Shown here: positions 29,998 through 38,470 of the stretch, one piece after another
How positions within the stretch are numbered: the stretch's first letter is position 1
Layout of the letters: every line of letters begins with the position of its first letter
NCBI RefSeq assembly: GCF_009828585.1
Contig: NZ_WSRZ01000001.1
Span: 113,382-177,381 of the forward strand
DNA: 64,000 bases
Direction: 5' to 3'
Source of the DNA: Shewanella litoralis
GTDB lineage: Bacteria > Pseudomonadota > Gammaproteobacteria > Enterobacterales > Shewanellaceae
The notes under the pieces: generated by a model
Seen by the model: the letters and a program-made list of their open reading frames with translations, nothing else
Told to the model about the DNA's origin: nothing
The model's database searches: none
Position numbers and translations under genes: made by a program

Positions 29998-30593
29998 ATA
30001 TTTTACTCGCAGAAGATCAAGCCATGGTCCGTGGCGCACTGGCAGCTCTACTGACTCTCGCCGCTGATAATATCAATATCACCGAGGTAGAAGACGGCGA
30101 TAAAGCCATGACAATGCTTAAAAATCAGCATTATGATTTATTGTTAACAGACATAGAAATGCCAGGTAAATCAGGTTTAGAATTAAGCCAATGGTTGCAA
30201 CAGCAAGGCAGTAAAACCAAGGTGATAATCCTGACCACCTTTGGCCGAGCCGGTTATATCAAGCGAGCCTTAGAATATGGAGTCAGTGGTTTTTTATTGA
30301 AAGACGCTCCATCGGATGAGCTTATCAGCACCATAAAACAAGTGATGGCCGGCAAAAGAGTTATCGACCCAGAGTTAGCATTTAGTGCCATTGGTGAAAT
30401 TGACCCGCTTAATGATAAAGAGCGCCGTGCATTACGTTTAGCCAGCGAAGGATTATCAACCGCAGACATTGCTAACAAATTATTTATCGCCGAGGGTACG
30501 GTACGTAACTATTTATCTGAAGCCATCAATAAACTCAGTGCAAGTAATCGTATTGATGCAGCGAGAATCGCCAAGCAAAAGGGCTGGCTGTAA
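29994..30593 (+). CDS. LuxR/NarL-family response regulator (DesR-type)
   Basis: A 199-residue regulator with a receiver domain, phospho-acceptor D53 in LLLTDIEMPGKSG, the conserved Thr near 82 and Lys near 104, and a C-terminal LuxR-type helix-turn-helix (about 135-195, LSTADIANKLFIAEGTVRNYLS). It overlaps the kinase gene (ATGA), so the two are a cognate pair. Targets are unknown; the upstream TPR gene is the nearest candidate. Confidence 0.92.
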   Translation: MNILLAEDQAMVRGALAALLTLAADNINITEVEDGDKAMTMLKNQHYDLLLTDIEMPGKSGLELSQWLQQQGSKTKVIILTTFGRAGYIKRALEYGVSGFLLKDAPSDELISTIKQVMAGKRVIDPELAFSAIGEIDPLNDKERRALRLASEGLSTADIANKLFIAEGTVRNYLSEAINKLSASNRIDAARIAKQKGWL

Positions 30594-30725
30594 TAGCATA
30601 TTGCCTTGTGGGTAAACTCTGCTAAGATAACCTAAACATCTGTATATAATTACAGTGATTGATTGGGGCTAATTGAAATCACTGTTGTTTTTACTTTTTA
30701 ATTATCAATTTTAGGTGCACGCAAT

Positions 30726-32801
30726 TTGCTACGACTGGATCAAGTTCCAATCACAGACCTTAAAGGCGTTGCTAAAAAGGTCGCTGAGAAACTCGCCAAG
30801 TTAAGTATTAAGACAGTACAAGATGTACTGTTTCATTTACCGCTGCGTTACGAAGACCGTACTCAAATACACCCCATTGCAACATTACCTCCCGGCAGTT
30901 ACGGCACCATCGAAGCTGAAATTCAATCGACTCAAATAATGCAGGGCAAGCGGCGCATGTTAGTGTGTAATGTCCGCGATCACAGCGGTATGATGAGCCT
31001 GCGCTTTTTTAACTTTTCGATGGCACAACGAAATGCCATGGAACATGGCGCGATTATTCGAGCTTACGGCGAGATCCGTCGCGGCAATCACCATAAAGAA
31101 ATTGTCCATCCAGAATATCAAATTATCCAGGCGGGAGAGACCATTACACTCAGCGATACACTAACACCGATTTACCCTACGACTGAAGGGGTTAAGCAAG
31201 CCAGTTGGATAAAACTGACCGAGCAAGCATTAATCATGTTAGATAACGGCGGATTACCTGAGTTACTCCCGGCCAATTTGCAGCCCAATAATATTAGTCT
31301 GCGCGATGCACTCCATACCCTGCACCGTCCTTCGAGTTCAGTATCGCCATATGAGTTAGAGCAAGGACAGCACCCCGCGCAACAACGGTTGATTCAAGAA
31401 GAGCTGCTCGCACATAACCTTAGCATGTTGCTATTGCGCCAACGGAGCAATCAAGATGCGGCCGTTGCCATGCCAACATCGGGGCAATTATTACAGCCAT
31501 TTTTGGCTCAACTGCCCTTTTCGCCAACGGGTGCGCAACAACGTGTAGTTGCCGAAATCAACCAGGACTTGCAACAACCAACGCCAATGATGCGCCTAGT
31601 ACAAGGCGATGTGGGCTCAGGTAAAACCCTAGTAGCAGCCTTAGCTGCACTGCAAGCCATCGAAAATGGTTATCAAGTGGCGATGATGGCGCCAACGGAA
31701 TTACTAGCAGAACAACACGCGGCTAATTTTGCCACATGGTTTGAACCTTTAGGCCTCAAAGTAGGCTGGTTAGCAGGCAAACTAAAAGGCAAAGCCAGAG
31801 CGCAATCACTTGAAGACATCGCCTCTGGCGCAGCACAAATGGTTATTGGCACTCATGCCATTTTTCAACAAGCCGTTGTCTTTAATAAATTAGCCTTAAT
31901 CATCATTGATGAGCAGCATCGTTTTGGCGTGCACCAACGTCTAGGTTTGCGTGAAAAAGGCATCAGTCAGGGTTTTCATCCGCATCAATTAATCATGACA
32001 GCTACGCCAATACCGCGGACTCTTGCCATGACAGCTTATGCCGATCTCGATACTTCCATCATAGATGAACTCCCACCGGGGCGAACGCCTGTCACCACAG
32101 TAGCCATTGCCGATACACGCCGGGAGCAAATCATTGAACGCGTTAGGCATGCCGCCATAAACGATAACCGTCAGGCTTATTGGGTTTGCACCTTAATTGA
32201 GGAGTCTGAAGTATTAGAGTGCCAGGCAGCAGAAGACACTGCAGCAGAACTGAGTGTCGCATTGCCCGAATTAAAAGTGGGCTTGGTCCATGGGCGGATG
32301 AAAAGCGCTGAAAAGCAAGCCATCATGGCACAGTTTAAATCAGGCGAGTTGAACTTATTGGTGGCAACCACCGTCATAGAAGTCGGCGTTGACGTGCCTA
32401 ATGCAAGCTTAATGATTATTGAAAACCCAGAGCGTTTAGGCCTCGCCCAATTACACCAGTTACGAGGTCGAGTGGGTCGTGGCGCAATAGCCAGCCATTG
32501 TGTGCTGCTTTACAAGGCGCCGCTATCGCAAACGGCCACTAAGCGCTTAGGCGTGCTAAGAGACAGCAATGACGGTTTTGTGATTGCGCAAAAAGACCTT
32601 GAAATCAGAGGCCCAGGTGAAGTGCTTGGTACAAAACAAACCGGTTTAGCTGACCTTAAAATTGCCGATTTAATTCGTGATCAGCACCTTATTGCCCCAA
32701 CCCAAAAATTAGCGGTGCACATTAACCAGCAGGTGCCGCAAAACATCGATGCCATCATTGAGCGATGGTTAGGAGATCGCCAACAGTATGTCCAAGCTTA
32801 A
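30726..32801 (+). CDS. recG: RecG, ATP-dependent DNA branch-migration helicase
   Basis: A 691-residue SF2 helicase that remodels stalled forks and Holliday junctions. It has the N-terminal wedge/OB domain, Walker A GDVGSGKT (residues 294-301), DEQH Walker B in IIDEQHRFG, TATPIPRTLA motif III, and motifs V-VI (TTVIEVGVDVPNA, QLRGRVGRG). It begins with TTG 30726; the start MLRLDQVPITDLKGVG-type sequence matches the family. It lies near spoT as in E. coli. Confidence 0.95.
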   Translation: MLRLDQVPITDLKGVAKKVAEKLAKLSIKTVQDVLFHLPLRYEDRTQIHPIATLPPGSYGTIEAEIQSTQIMQGKRRMLVCNVRDHSGMMSLRFFNFSMAQRNAMEHGAIIRAYGEIRRGNHHKEIVHPEYQIIQAGETITLSDTLTPIYPTTEGVKQASWIKLTEQALIMLDNGGLPELLPANLQPNNISLRDALHTLHRPSSSVSPYELEQGQHPAQQRLIQEELLAHNLSMLLLRQRSNQDAAVAMPTSGQLLQPFLAQLPFSPTGAQQRVVAEINQDLQQPTPMMRLVQGDVGSGKTLVAALAALQAIENGYQVAMMAPTELLAEQHAANFATWFEPLGLKVGWLAGKLKGKARAQSLEDIASGAAQMVIGTHAIFQQAVVFNKLALIIIDEQHRFGVHQRLGLREKGISQGFHPHQLIMTATPIPRTLAMTAYADLDTSIIDELPPGRTPVTTVAIADTRREQIIERVRHAAINDNRQAYWVCTLIEESEVLECQAAEDTAAELSVALPELKVGLVHGRMKSAEKQAIMAQFKSGELNLLVATTVIEVGVDVPNASLMIIENPERLGLAQLHQLRGRVGRGAIASHCVLLYKAPLSQTATKRLGVLRDSNDGFVIAQKDLEIRGPGEVLGTKQTGLADLKIADLIRDQHLIAPTQKLAVHINQQVPQNIDAIIERWLGDRQQYVQA

Positions 32802-32943
32802 AAACTTGAGCATAAAATGAATTAATGTGGATTATCACCAGTTACCACTAGACAACGCTGTTGAATATTGCAAAATGGTATAACGACCATGCAGTATTTT
32901 TCGACTCCATCTAGATATCTAGCAAACACGCCAAGGAATTGAA

Positions 32944-33837
32944 ATGCAAGTTAATGAAGAAGATAGAATTACCCCACAAACTGATGAGAAGTCAGGTACC
33001 AATATCGCTTTTATTGCTATAGCGGTTATCGCGTTGCTTGCTGCCAGTAGCTATTTTTATTTCACCAGTGACGACAGCGAAGAATTTGATCCTGTGGTAA
33101 TGACACCGGTTGAGTTACCAGAAGCATTACCTGAAACGCCAATTGAACAAGCTCCGATTGAAGAACCACAACAAGTTACCACCACAGTAGATGATGTTGT
33201 GCCTACAGGTGAAGCAGAAACAACCGACACAGCCCCAGCAGTCGTTGAACCGTTACCAGCGCTAACTGAATCAGATGACTTCATTGAAGGTAAAACACTC
33301 GCCATCGCAAACGGAATGAAAATTGCGCCAATGATTTTGAAAAAAGACATGGCCCGTCAGTTTGTGGTGTTTATCGACAACTTCGCCCAAGGTGAATTAG
33401 TCCGTAAAGCAAGCCCATTAAAAGGCCCTGAAACTGAGTTTTCAGTTAGCGAAATCACCAATAAAACCTTCTTAAATCCAGACAGTTACCATCGTTACGA
33501 TTTGTATGCCGACTTTGTTGCAGGTTTGGATGAAAAAGAATTAGTGGCGACCTATACCGAGCTAAAGCCTTTGTTTGCCGAGGCCTTTGCTGAATTAGGC
33601 TACAGTGACATTGATTTTGACAAGCGTATGCAAGCCATGTTTGCTATGGTGGCTGATGCCCCTATTATTGAAGACCCAATTGAATTGTCGTCTGTCACGG
33701 TGAACTATCACTATGCCGACCCTAACCTAGAAGCGCTGCCTAATGCGCAAAAGTTATTGATCCGTATGGGCCCTGAAAACACTCGTAAAATAAAAGCTGC
33801 GGTGAAAAAGCTTCAGGCCAGCTTTCCAGCACAGTAA
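32944..33837 (+). CDS. DUF3014 family membrane-anchored protein
   Basis: A 297-residue protein with a single N-terminal transmembrane helix (about residues 22-42), a Pro/Glu/Thr-rich extracytoplasmic linker (about 48-105) and a C-terminal DUF3014 domain. The domain is recognised from FVVFIDNFAQGELVRKASPL and DSYHRYDLYADFVAGLD. The function of the family is unknown. AAGGA lies six bases before the ATG. It appears monocistronic and is followed by a terminator. Confidence 0.85.
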   Translation: MQVNEEDRITPQTDEKSGTNIAFIAIAVIALLAASSYFYFTSDDSEEFDPVVMTPVELPEALPETPIEQAPIEEPQQVTTTVDDVVPTGEAETTDTAPAVVEPLPALTESDDFIEGKTLAIANGMKIAPMILKKDMARQFVVFIDNFAQGELVRKASPLKGPETEFSVSEITNKTFLNPDSYHRYDLYADFVAGLDEKELVATYTELKPLFAEAFAELGYSDIDFDKRMQAMFAMVADAPIIEDPIELSSVTVNYHYADPNLEALPNAQKLLIRMGPENTRKIKAAVKKLQASFPAQ

Positions 33838-33861
33838 TCAATTAACCTAAATACCTCAAAT

Positions 33862-33890
33862 AGCGTGGCTAACCAGCCGCGCTTTTTTTT
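33862..33890 (+). terminator. rho-independent terminator after the DUF3014 gene
   Basis: AGCGTGGCT-AACC-AGCCGCGCT followed by eight T residues lies 24 bases after the stop. It isolates the downstream pigment operon. Confidence 0.88.
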
Positions 33891-33956
33891 ACTGATGTTT
33901 TGAGTGGATATTGTTGAGTAAATAATCTAAAAAAATCGTTTTTTCTTTAGCGTGAC

Positions 33957-33986
33957 TTCTTAAACAACCCCTGTTAGGTGTACAAT
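33957..33986 (+). promoter_or_regulatory. possible sigma-70 promoter for the aryl polyene operon
   Basis: TACAAT at 33981-33986 could be a -10, with a poor TTCTTA -35 at 33957-33962 (spacer 18). It lies about 85 bases before the GTG at 34073, in the only gap upstream of the operon. The -35 is weak, so an activator may be needed, or the call may be wrong. Confidence 0.25.
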
Positions 33987-34072
33987 TAGCGCCGTTAACG
34001 AATAGTCAGCAAATAGATGATTATTTTTTAACACTTAGATAAGGATAGCTAGGCAGTTATAGAGGCAAAGTA

Positions 34073-34804
34073 GTGCACTTAACATTTCAACTTCTCTCTT
34101 GGGGCGCATGGTCACCAGACTTTCAAACCATTGAAAGCTGGCAACATTGGCAACAGCCAAACACAAGTGTGTCTGCAAGCCAAGCAACGCCTGCCCTATC
34201 GCACATCCCAGCAATGCAACGTCGCCGCTTTAGCCGCCTCACCAAAATGATGTTAACTGCAGCGCATGAATGCCAGGTCGCGTCGCACACTCGCAGCATT
34301 TTTTCATCACGACATGGCGAGCTGACCCGTACCCTTGGATTACTAAAAGATATCACCGAGCAACAGCCGCTTTCGCCTATGGCTTTTAGCCAATCAGTAC
34401 ACAACACAGCCAGTGGCATTTTCGGCATCGTGACTCATAACACCGCCGCTTCAACATCCATCGCTGCAGGTGAGCAAACCCTACCCCAGGCATTAATCGA
34501 AGCTTACGCGCAACTGGCACAAGACCCTAGCCCATTATTAATGGTGTTTGGCGATGACCCTGTACCCCCTGTTTACAGTGAGTTTACCCACGAAGTGGAG
34601 CTGCCCATCGCCTTAGGTTTATACCTAGCACCTGCCAATAGTGATGTGAATGCAAGAGTCACTTTAAGCGTATCCGACCACCCAATCTCAGGCCAAAATC
34701 TAGATAACATCAGCTTTAGCCAATTAATTCACCACATCGCCACAGGTAAAAATATTCAGGGGTGTTTGTGTCATTGGTATTGGTCTGTTGAGCATCATGA
34801 TTAA
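34073..34804 (+). CDS. aryl polyene ketosynthase chain-length factor (ApeC-like)
   Basis: A 243-residue beta-ketoacyl-synthase-like protein of the short chain-length-factor type. It shows the thiolase-like HNTASG and HNTAASTSIAAGEQTLPQAL segments (residues ~110-150) but has no active-site Cys/His/His triad, as expected of a chain-length factor that pairs with a true ketosynthase. In characterised aryl polyene clusters ApeC dimerises with ApeO; the partner here would be the ketosynthase at 47361. It begins with GTG and opens the operon. Its end overlaps the next gene by eight bases. Confidence 0.85.
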   Translation: MHLTFQLLSWGAWSPDFQTIESWQHWQQPNTSVSASQATPALSHIPAMQRRRFSRLTKMMLTAAHECQVASHTRSIFSSRHGELTRTLGLLKDITEQQPLSPMAFSQSVHNTASGIFGIVTHNTAASTSIAAGEQTLPQALIEAYAQLAQDPSPLLMVFGDDPVPPVYSEFTHEVELPIALGLYLAPANSDVNARVTLSVSDHPISGQNLDNISFSQLIHHIATGKNIQGCLCHWYWSVEHHD

Positions 34805-35657
34805 TTCGCAGCCGTCAGCCCCCTTTACCTCTCAACAAAGTTTAGCCCCAAAACTAACTGGGCTTAGGTATATTCCGCGGTGGATAGGTGGCGCAATGTG
34901 TTACATGGCGTTTGGTCTTGGCGGTTTGCTCAGTTCATTAACCATACTGCCAGTATTACGTTACTGGCCGGGTACTAAAAAAGCGCGAACCGCACGAGTG
35001 CAACGAACCGTGAGTGTAATGTTTAAAGGTTTTGTTGCCATGCTAACTGCGGTGGGAGTGATTAATGTCAGCACCAAAAATCTGCATTTACTACAACAAG
35101 CTCAAGGCCATATTGTGATTGCCAACCACCCAACCCTGGTGGATGTCGTGGTACTCATTAGCCTAATGCCAAATGCCGGCTGCATTGTAAAACAAAGCTT
35201 ATGGCGTAATCCGTTTATTCGTGGGGTGTTATCTAGTGTGGGCTATATCCCCAATCGCAGCGCCAACCTACTGCTGCAAGATTGTAAGCAAGTGTTAAAT
35301 AACGCCACAAACTTAGTGATTTTTCCTGAGGGCACCCGCACACTGGTTGGTAATGTCATTAACCCATTTGCGCGCGGGGCGGCTAATATTGCCATCCGTA
35401 CTCAAAGTAATATTTTACCTGTGATACTTCGCACCGATGTAGCAGGCTTAACCAAACAAGAGTCTTGGTACCAAATACCACGACAAACCATCAACATGTC
35501 GGTTGAAATTGCCGATAGCGTTCTGCACCATGACGATGAGATTACCCAAGGTAACGAAGCAAAAATGGCTCGGCAACTTACCCGAGATTTACAACAGTTT
35601 TATTTAAACAGCCTATCGATCCCTATTGATAGCCATACTGATAAGAAACGAAAATAA
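34797..35657 (+). CDS. PlsC-type 1-acyl-glycerol-3-phosphate-like acyltransferase of the aryl polyene cluster
   Basis: A 286-residue PlsC-domain acyltransferase. The catalytic NHPTLVD (NHxxxxD type) lies near residue 107 and FPEGTRT near 178. One or two hydrophobic segments at the N-terminus suggest membrane association. In aryl polyene clusters such enzymes are thought to attach the acyl chain or polyene to a lipid anchor. I choose ATG 34797, overlapping the preceding stop; an in-frame TTG lies three codons earlier. The stop overlaps the next ATG (TAATG). Confidence 0.85.
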   Translation: MINSQPSAPFTSQQSLAPKLTGLRYIPRWIGGAMCYMAFGLGGLLSSLTILPVLRYWPGTKKARTARVQRTVSVMFKGFVAMLTAVGVINVSTKNLHLLQQAQGHIVIANHPTLVDVVVLISLMPNAGCIVKQSLWRNPFIRGVLSSVGYIPNRSANLLLQDCKQVLNNATNLVIFPEGTRTLVGNVINPFARGAANIAIRTQSNILPVILRTDVAGLTKQESWYQIPRQTINMSVEIADSVLHHDDEITQGNEAKMARQLTRDLQQFYLNSLSIPIDSHTDKKRK

Positions 35658-35911
35658 TGAACTTACACAATCAAATTAAACAGCTGATCATTGACAGCTT
35701 AGACCTAGAAGATGTCACCATTGATGATATCGATACAGATGCCGCACTATTTGGTGAAGGCCTAGGTTTAGACTCTATTGATGCGCTAGAACTGGGTCTT
35801 GCCATCAAAAAAGAATTCGACGTCAAAATTGAAGCCAATTCAGACGCAACTAAAGCACACTTTTTCAGTGTGGCTAGCCTGGCTAGCTTTATTGAATCAC
35901 AACGTGTTTAG
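35657..35911 (+). CDS. acyl carrier protein 1 (ApeE/ApeF-like)
   Basis: An 84-residue acidic carrier protein with the phosphopantetheine attachment site LGLDSIDALELG, serine 40. It is divergent from housekeeping AcpP, whose motif is DSLD. It carries the growing polyene chain or its starter. It is followed eight bases later by a second carrier protein. Confidence 0.92.
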   Translation: MNLHNQIKQLIIDSLDLEDVTIDDIDTDAALFGEGLGLDSIDALELGLAIKKEFDVKIEANSDATKAHFFSVASLASFIESQRV

Positions 35912-35919
35912 GAGCCAGC

Positions 35920-36168
35920 ATGCAAAACCGTGATCAAATTTTTGCCATGCTCAGCACCATTTTAGTGGATGAGTTTGAAATAGACCCAGCAGATATTAGC
36001 TTAGATGCATCATTGTATGAAGAGTTGGATTTAGACAGCATCGATGCCGTGGATTTAGTGATTAAGTTGCAACAACTCACCGGCAAAAAGATTCAACCAG
36101 AAGAATTTAAAACCGTGCGTACCGTTAATGATGTGGTTAACGCTGTGGAAGGATTAATGCAAAGCTAA
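35920..36168 (+). CDS. acyl carrier protein 2 (ApeE/ApeF-like)
   Basis: An 82-residue carrier protein with attachment site LDLDSIDAVDLV, serine 40. The pair of distinct carriers is a hallmark of aryl polyene clusters, where one handles polyene extension and the other is thought to serve the lipid-anchor part. Its stop and the next start overlap (TAATG). Confidence 0.92.
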   Translation: MQNRDQIFAMLSTILVDEFEIDPADISLDASLYEELDLDSIDAVDLVIKLQQLTGKKIQPEEFKTVRTVNDVVNAVEGLMQS

Positions 36169-36719
36169 TGCGGTTACTCTTGCAGATCATTACCACGTTA
36201 GTGATTGTTGCGTACCCATTAGCAGTGTATTTTGGATTACAGTATTTACCGCCCGGTTACATCGCCTTATTGCTATGTGTGTTACTGCTTACTCGTATGC
36301 TCGTTACCAAGCAACAAGTGCGTGCAATGGTATTGCCGCTCATTGTTGGGATAGGGTTAACTGGGGCCAGTTTTATTGCTAAGCGTAATGACTGGCTACT
36401 GTATTATCCGGTGGTCATCAACCTCAGTTTATTAAGTTTATTCAGTTATTCGCTGGTGCATGGGCCCAGTATGATTGAGCGCTTAGCTCGGATAAAAGAG
36501 CCTGATTTACCAGACTCAGCAATTGAATATTTGCGCACCATAACCAAATTATGGTGTGGACTCTTTGTTGTCAATGGCGCCATAGCAGCCTACACAGCAA
36601 TAGCCACAACAATTGAAATGTGGACGCTTTACAACGGACTGATAGCTTATGTGCTCATAGGCATGCTACTCAGTGGTGAATGGATTTATCGCAAGTTTTG
36701 GCTGAAAAAACATGACTAA
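36168..36719 (+). CDS. aryl polyene cluster membrane protein (COG4648-like)
   Basis: A 183-residue inner-membrane protein with about five hydrophobic helices and the segment FVNGxxA-like FVVNGAIAAYTAI near residue 130. A protein of this size and topology sits between the carrier proteins and the ligase in other aryl polyene clusters; its role is unknown. It overlaps the ligase gene by eight bases. Confidence 0.75.
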   Translation: MRLLLQIITTLVIVAYPLAVYFGLQYLPPGYIALLLCVLLLTRMLVTKQQVRAMVLPLIVGIGLTGASFIAKRNDWLLYYPVVINLSLLSLFSYSLVHGPSMIERLARIKEPDLPDSAIEYLRTITKLWCGLFVVNGAIAAYTAIATTIEMWTLYNGLIAYVLIGMLLSGEWIYRKFWLKKHD

Positions 36720-38079
36720 ACTTTTGCTTAACTGGTTAACCAATGGCCCTGCTGCTCAGCAGCTTATTAGCTTTGATCATCATGACATCATGACGGGTTC
36801 GCTATTTTGCGCCCATGTCACTCACTTGCACAACCAGCTCAGTCAAAGTGATGCCAAGCGCTGGTTGCTGGCTGCACAAAAAAGTGACTTATTTGCCGCA
36901 GGCCTTTGCGCTGCATTACTTGCGGGTAAGCAAGTGATACTGCCAGCCAACACTCAGCGCGGCACATTAAGCGAGCTTAACCATGAGTTTGACGCCATTA
37001 TTGCCGACAAACCGTTATGCGAAGCTGGCGAGTTTGTTAGCCTTAAAAAAGAACTCAGCCTACCCGCGGCAAACTGGCCGAAAGCTAGCACCTTAGGTGA
37101 ACTGGTTTTATTTACCTCTGGCAGTAGTGGTCAGCCCAAAGCCATTACCAAAACCCTTGCGCAACTTGATGCCGAAGTGAGTATTTTAGAACATACCTTT
37201 GCCCAGCACTTACCACATTGCTCTGTAGTATCAACGGTATCGCATCAGCACATTTATGGTTTATTGTTTAAAATTTTATGGCCGCTAGCGGCAAGTCGTG
37301 CTTTTTTAAGCGAACAAATCGACTATCCAGAAACCCTAAGCTATTACCTCGCCATTATGCCAAACCTGTGTTTAATCAGCAGTCCAGCGCAGCTAACCCG
37401 TTTACCCGACGCCCTTGATAACCAACTGCAACAGCGCACCCCAAGCTTAATTTTCAGCTCAGGTGGGCCGCTAAATTTTGAGTCAGCACAAGCGGTTAAA
37501 CAGTGCTTTAAGCAATTACCTATTGAGGTATTTGGCAGTACCGAAACCGGCGGTATCGCTTATCGACGTCAGCACCAGCAACAACAAACCTGGCAGCCGT
37601 TTGAACGGGTAAACGTGAATGCCGATCCACAAGATGGGGCATTAATGTTGCAGTCGGTTTACTTAGACAACCCAGACACCTGGGTAAAATGCGATGACAA
37701 AATCGAGTTGCTTGAAAATGGTCAATTTCGTTTACTGCACCGCTTAGATCGCATTGTTAAAATAGAAGAAAAGCGCTTATCACTTGCGCAATTAGAGCAC
37801 TTGCTGCAAACCCATCCGTTTGTCAGCGACGCGGCAGTCACGGTATTAGAACAACCACGCACCATGCTTGGCGCGGCGGTATGCTTAAATGAACTTGGCA
37901 GACAAACCCTAAAAGATGAAGGTAAGTTAGCAATTAACACCGCCCTAAAAAATCACTTACTGAGCCAGTTTGAGCGCATCACGTTACCTAAGCGCTGGCG
38001 CTACCCAAACACCTTGCCGCTGAACAGCCAGGGCAAACGTACTTCAGCCGATATAGCAGCTTTATTTATTCATGATTAA
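36712..38079 (+). CDS. aryl-acid AMP-dependent ACP ligase (ApeH-like)
   Basis: A 455-residue adenylate-forming enzyme, shorter at the N-terminus than usual acyl-CoA synthetases. The phosphate-binding loop LFTSGSSGQPKAITKT is at residues 133-148, FGSTETGGIAYR near 275-286, and the C-terminal LHRLDRIVKIEEKRLS hinge near 340-355. In Xenorhabdus ApeH loads 4-hydroxybenzoate on the carrier protein; in this cluster a cinnamate-type starter made by the ammonia-lyase at 40262 is plausible. Overlaps the next gene by eight bases. Confidence 0.87.
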   Translation: MTKLLLNWLTNGPAAQQLISFDHHDIMTGSLFCAHVTHLHNQLSQSDAKRWLLAAQKSDLFAAGLCAALLAGKQVILPANTQRGTLSELNHEFDAIIADKPLCEAGEFVSLKKELSLPAANWPKASTLGELVLFTSGSSGQPKAITKTLAQLDAEVSILEHTFAQHLPHCSVVSTVSHQHIYGLLFKILWPLAASRAFLSEQIDYPETLSYYLAIMPNLCLISSPAQLTRLPDALDNQLQQRTPSLIFSSGGPLNFESAQAVKQCFKQLPIEVFGSTETGGIAYRRQHQQQQTWQPFERVNVNADPQDGALMLQSVYLDNPDTWVKCDDKIELLENGQFRLLHRLDRIVKIEEKRLSLAQLEHLLQTHPFVSDAAVTVLEQPRTMLGAAVCLNELGRQTLKDEGKLAINTALKNHLLSQFERITLPKRWRYPNTLPLNSQGKRTSADIAALFIHD

Positions 38080-38470
38080 ATCAGTATTACCGCAAATTAT
38101 TCATCAACACATTGAGGGTGAACAATGCCAATGGCGCTTGTTCATTAGTGGCGAATTGGCTTTTTTTGACGGCCACTTTCCTGAGCAGGCCGTACTGCCA
38201 GGCGTAACGCAATTAGATTGGGCCGTTAAATTAGGTTGTAACGCCTTTGGCTATAATGCCAATGTCGCCACGCTCGAAGTCCTTAAGTTTCAGCAACTCA
38301 TTTTGCCCAATACCTATGTTGATTTAGTCATCGAACATCAGGCGCACAAATCGAAATTTATTTTCAGTTACCGTGATAGCGACAAACGCTTTGCTTCGGG
38401 TCGAATAGCCCTTAATTCCAGCATTAATACTGATATGAACACCGCCATGAATATAGAGAGTGCCTCATGA
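38072..38470 (+). CDS. hotdog-fold 3-hydroxyacyl-ACP dehydratase (ApeI-like)
   Basis: A 132-residue FabZ/FabA-fold protein. The catalytic signature GHFPEQAVLPGVTQLDW begins at residue 34, with the active-site histidine H35. In aryl polyene biosynthesis ApeI pairs with ApeP (here at 48583) to dehydrate polyene intermediates. It starts inside the ligase gene and its stop overlaps the next start (ATGA). Confidence 0.87.
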   Translation: MIKSVLPQIIHQHIEGEQCQWRLFISGELAFFDGHFPEQAVLPGVTQLDWAVKLGCNAFGYNANVATLEVLKFQQLILPNTYVDLVIEHQAHKSKFIFSYRDSDKRFASGRIALNSSINTDMNTAMNIESAS

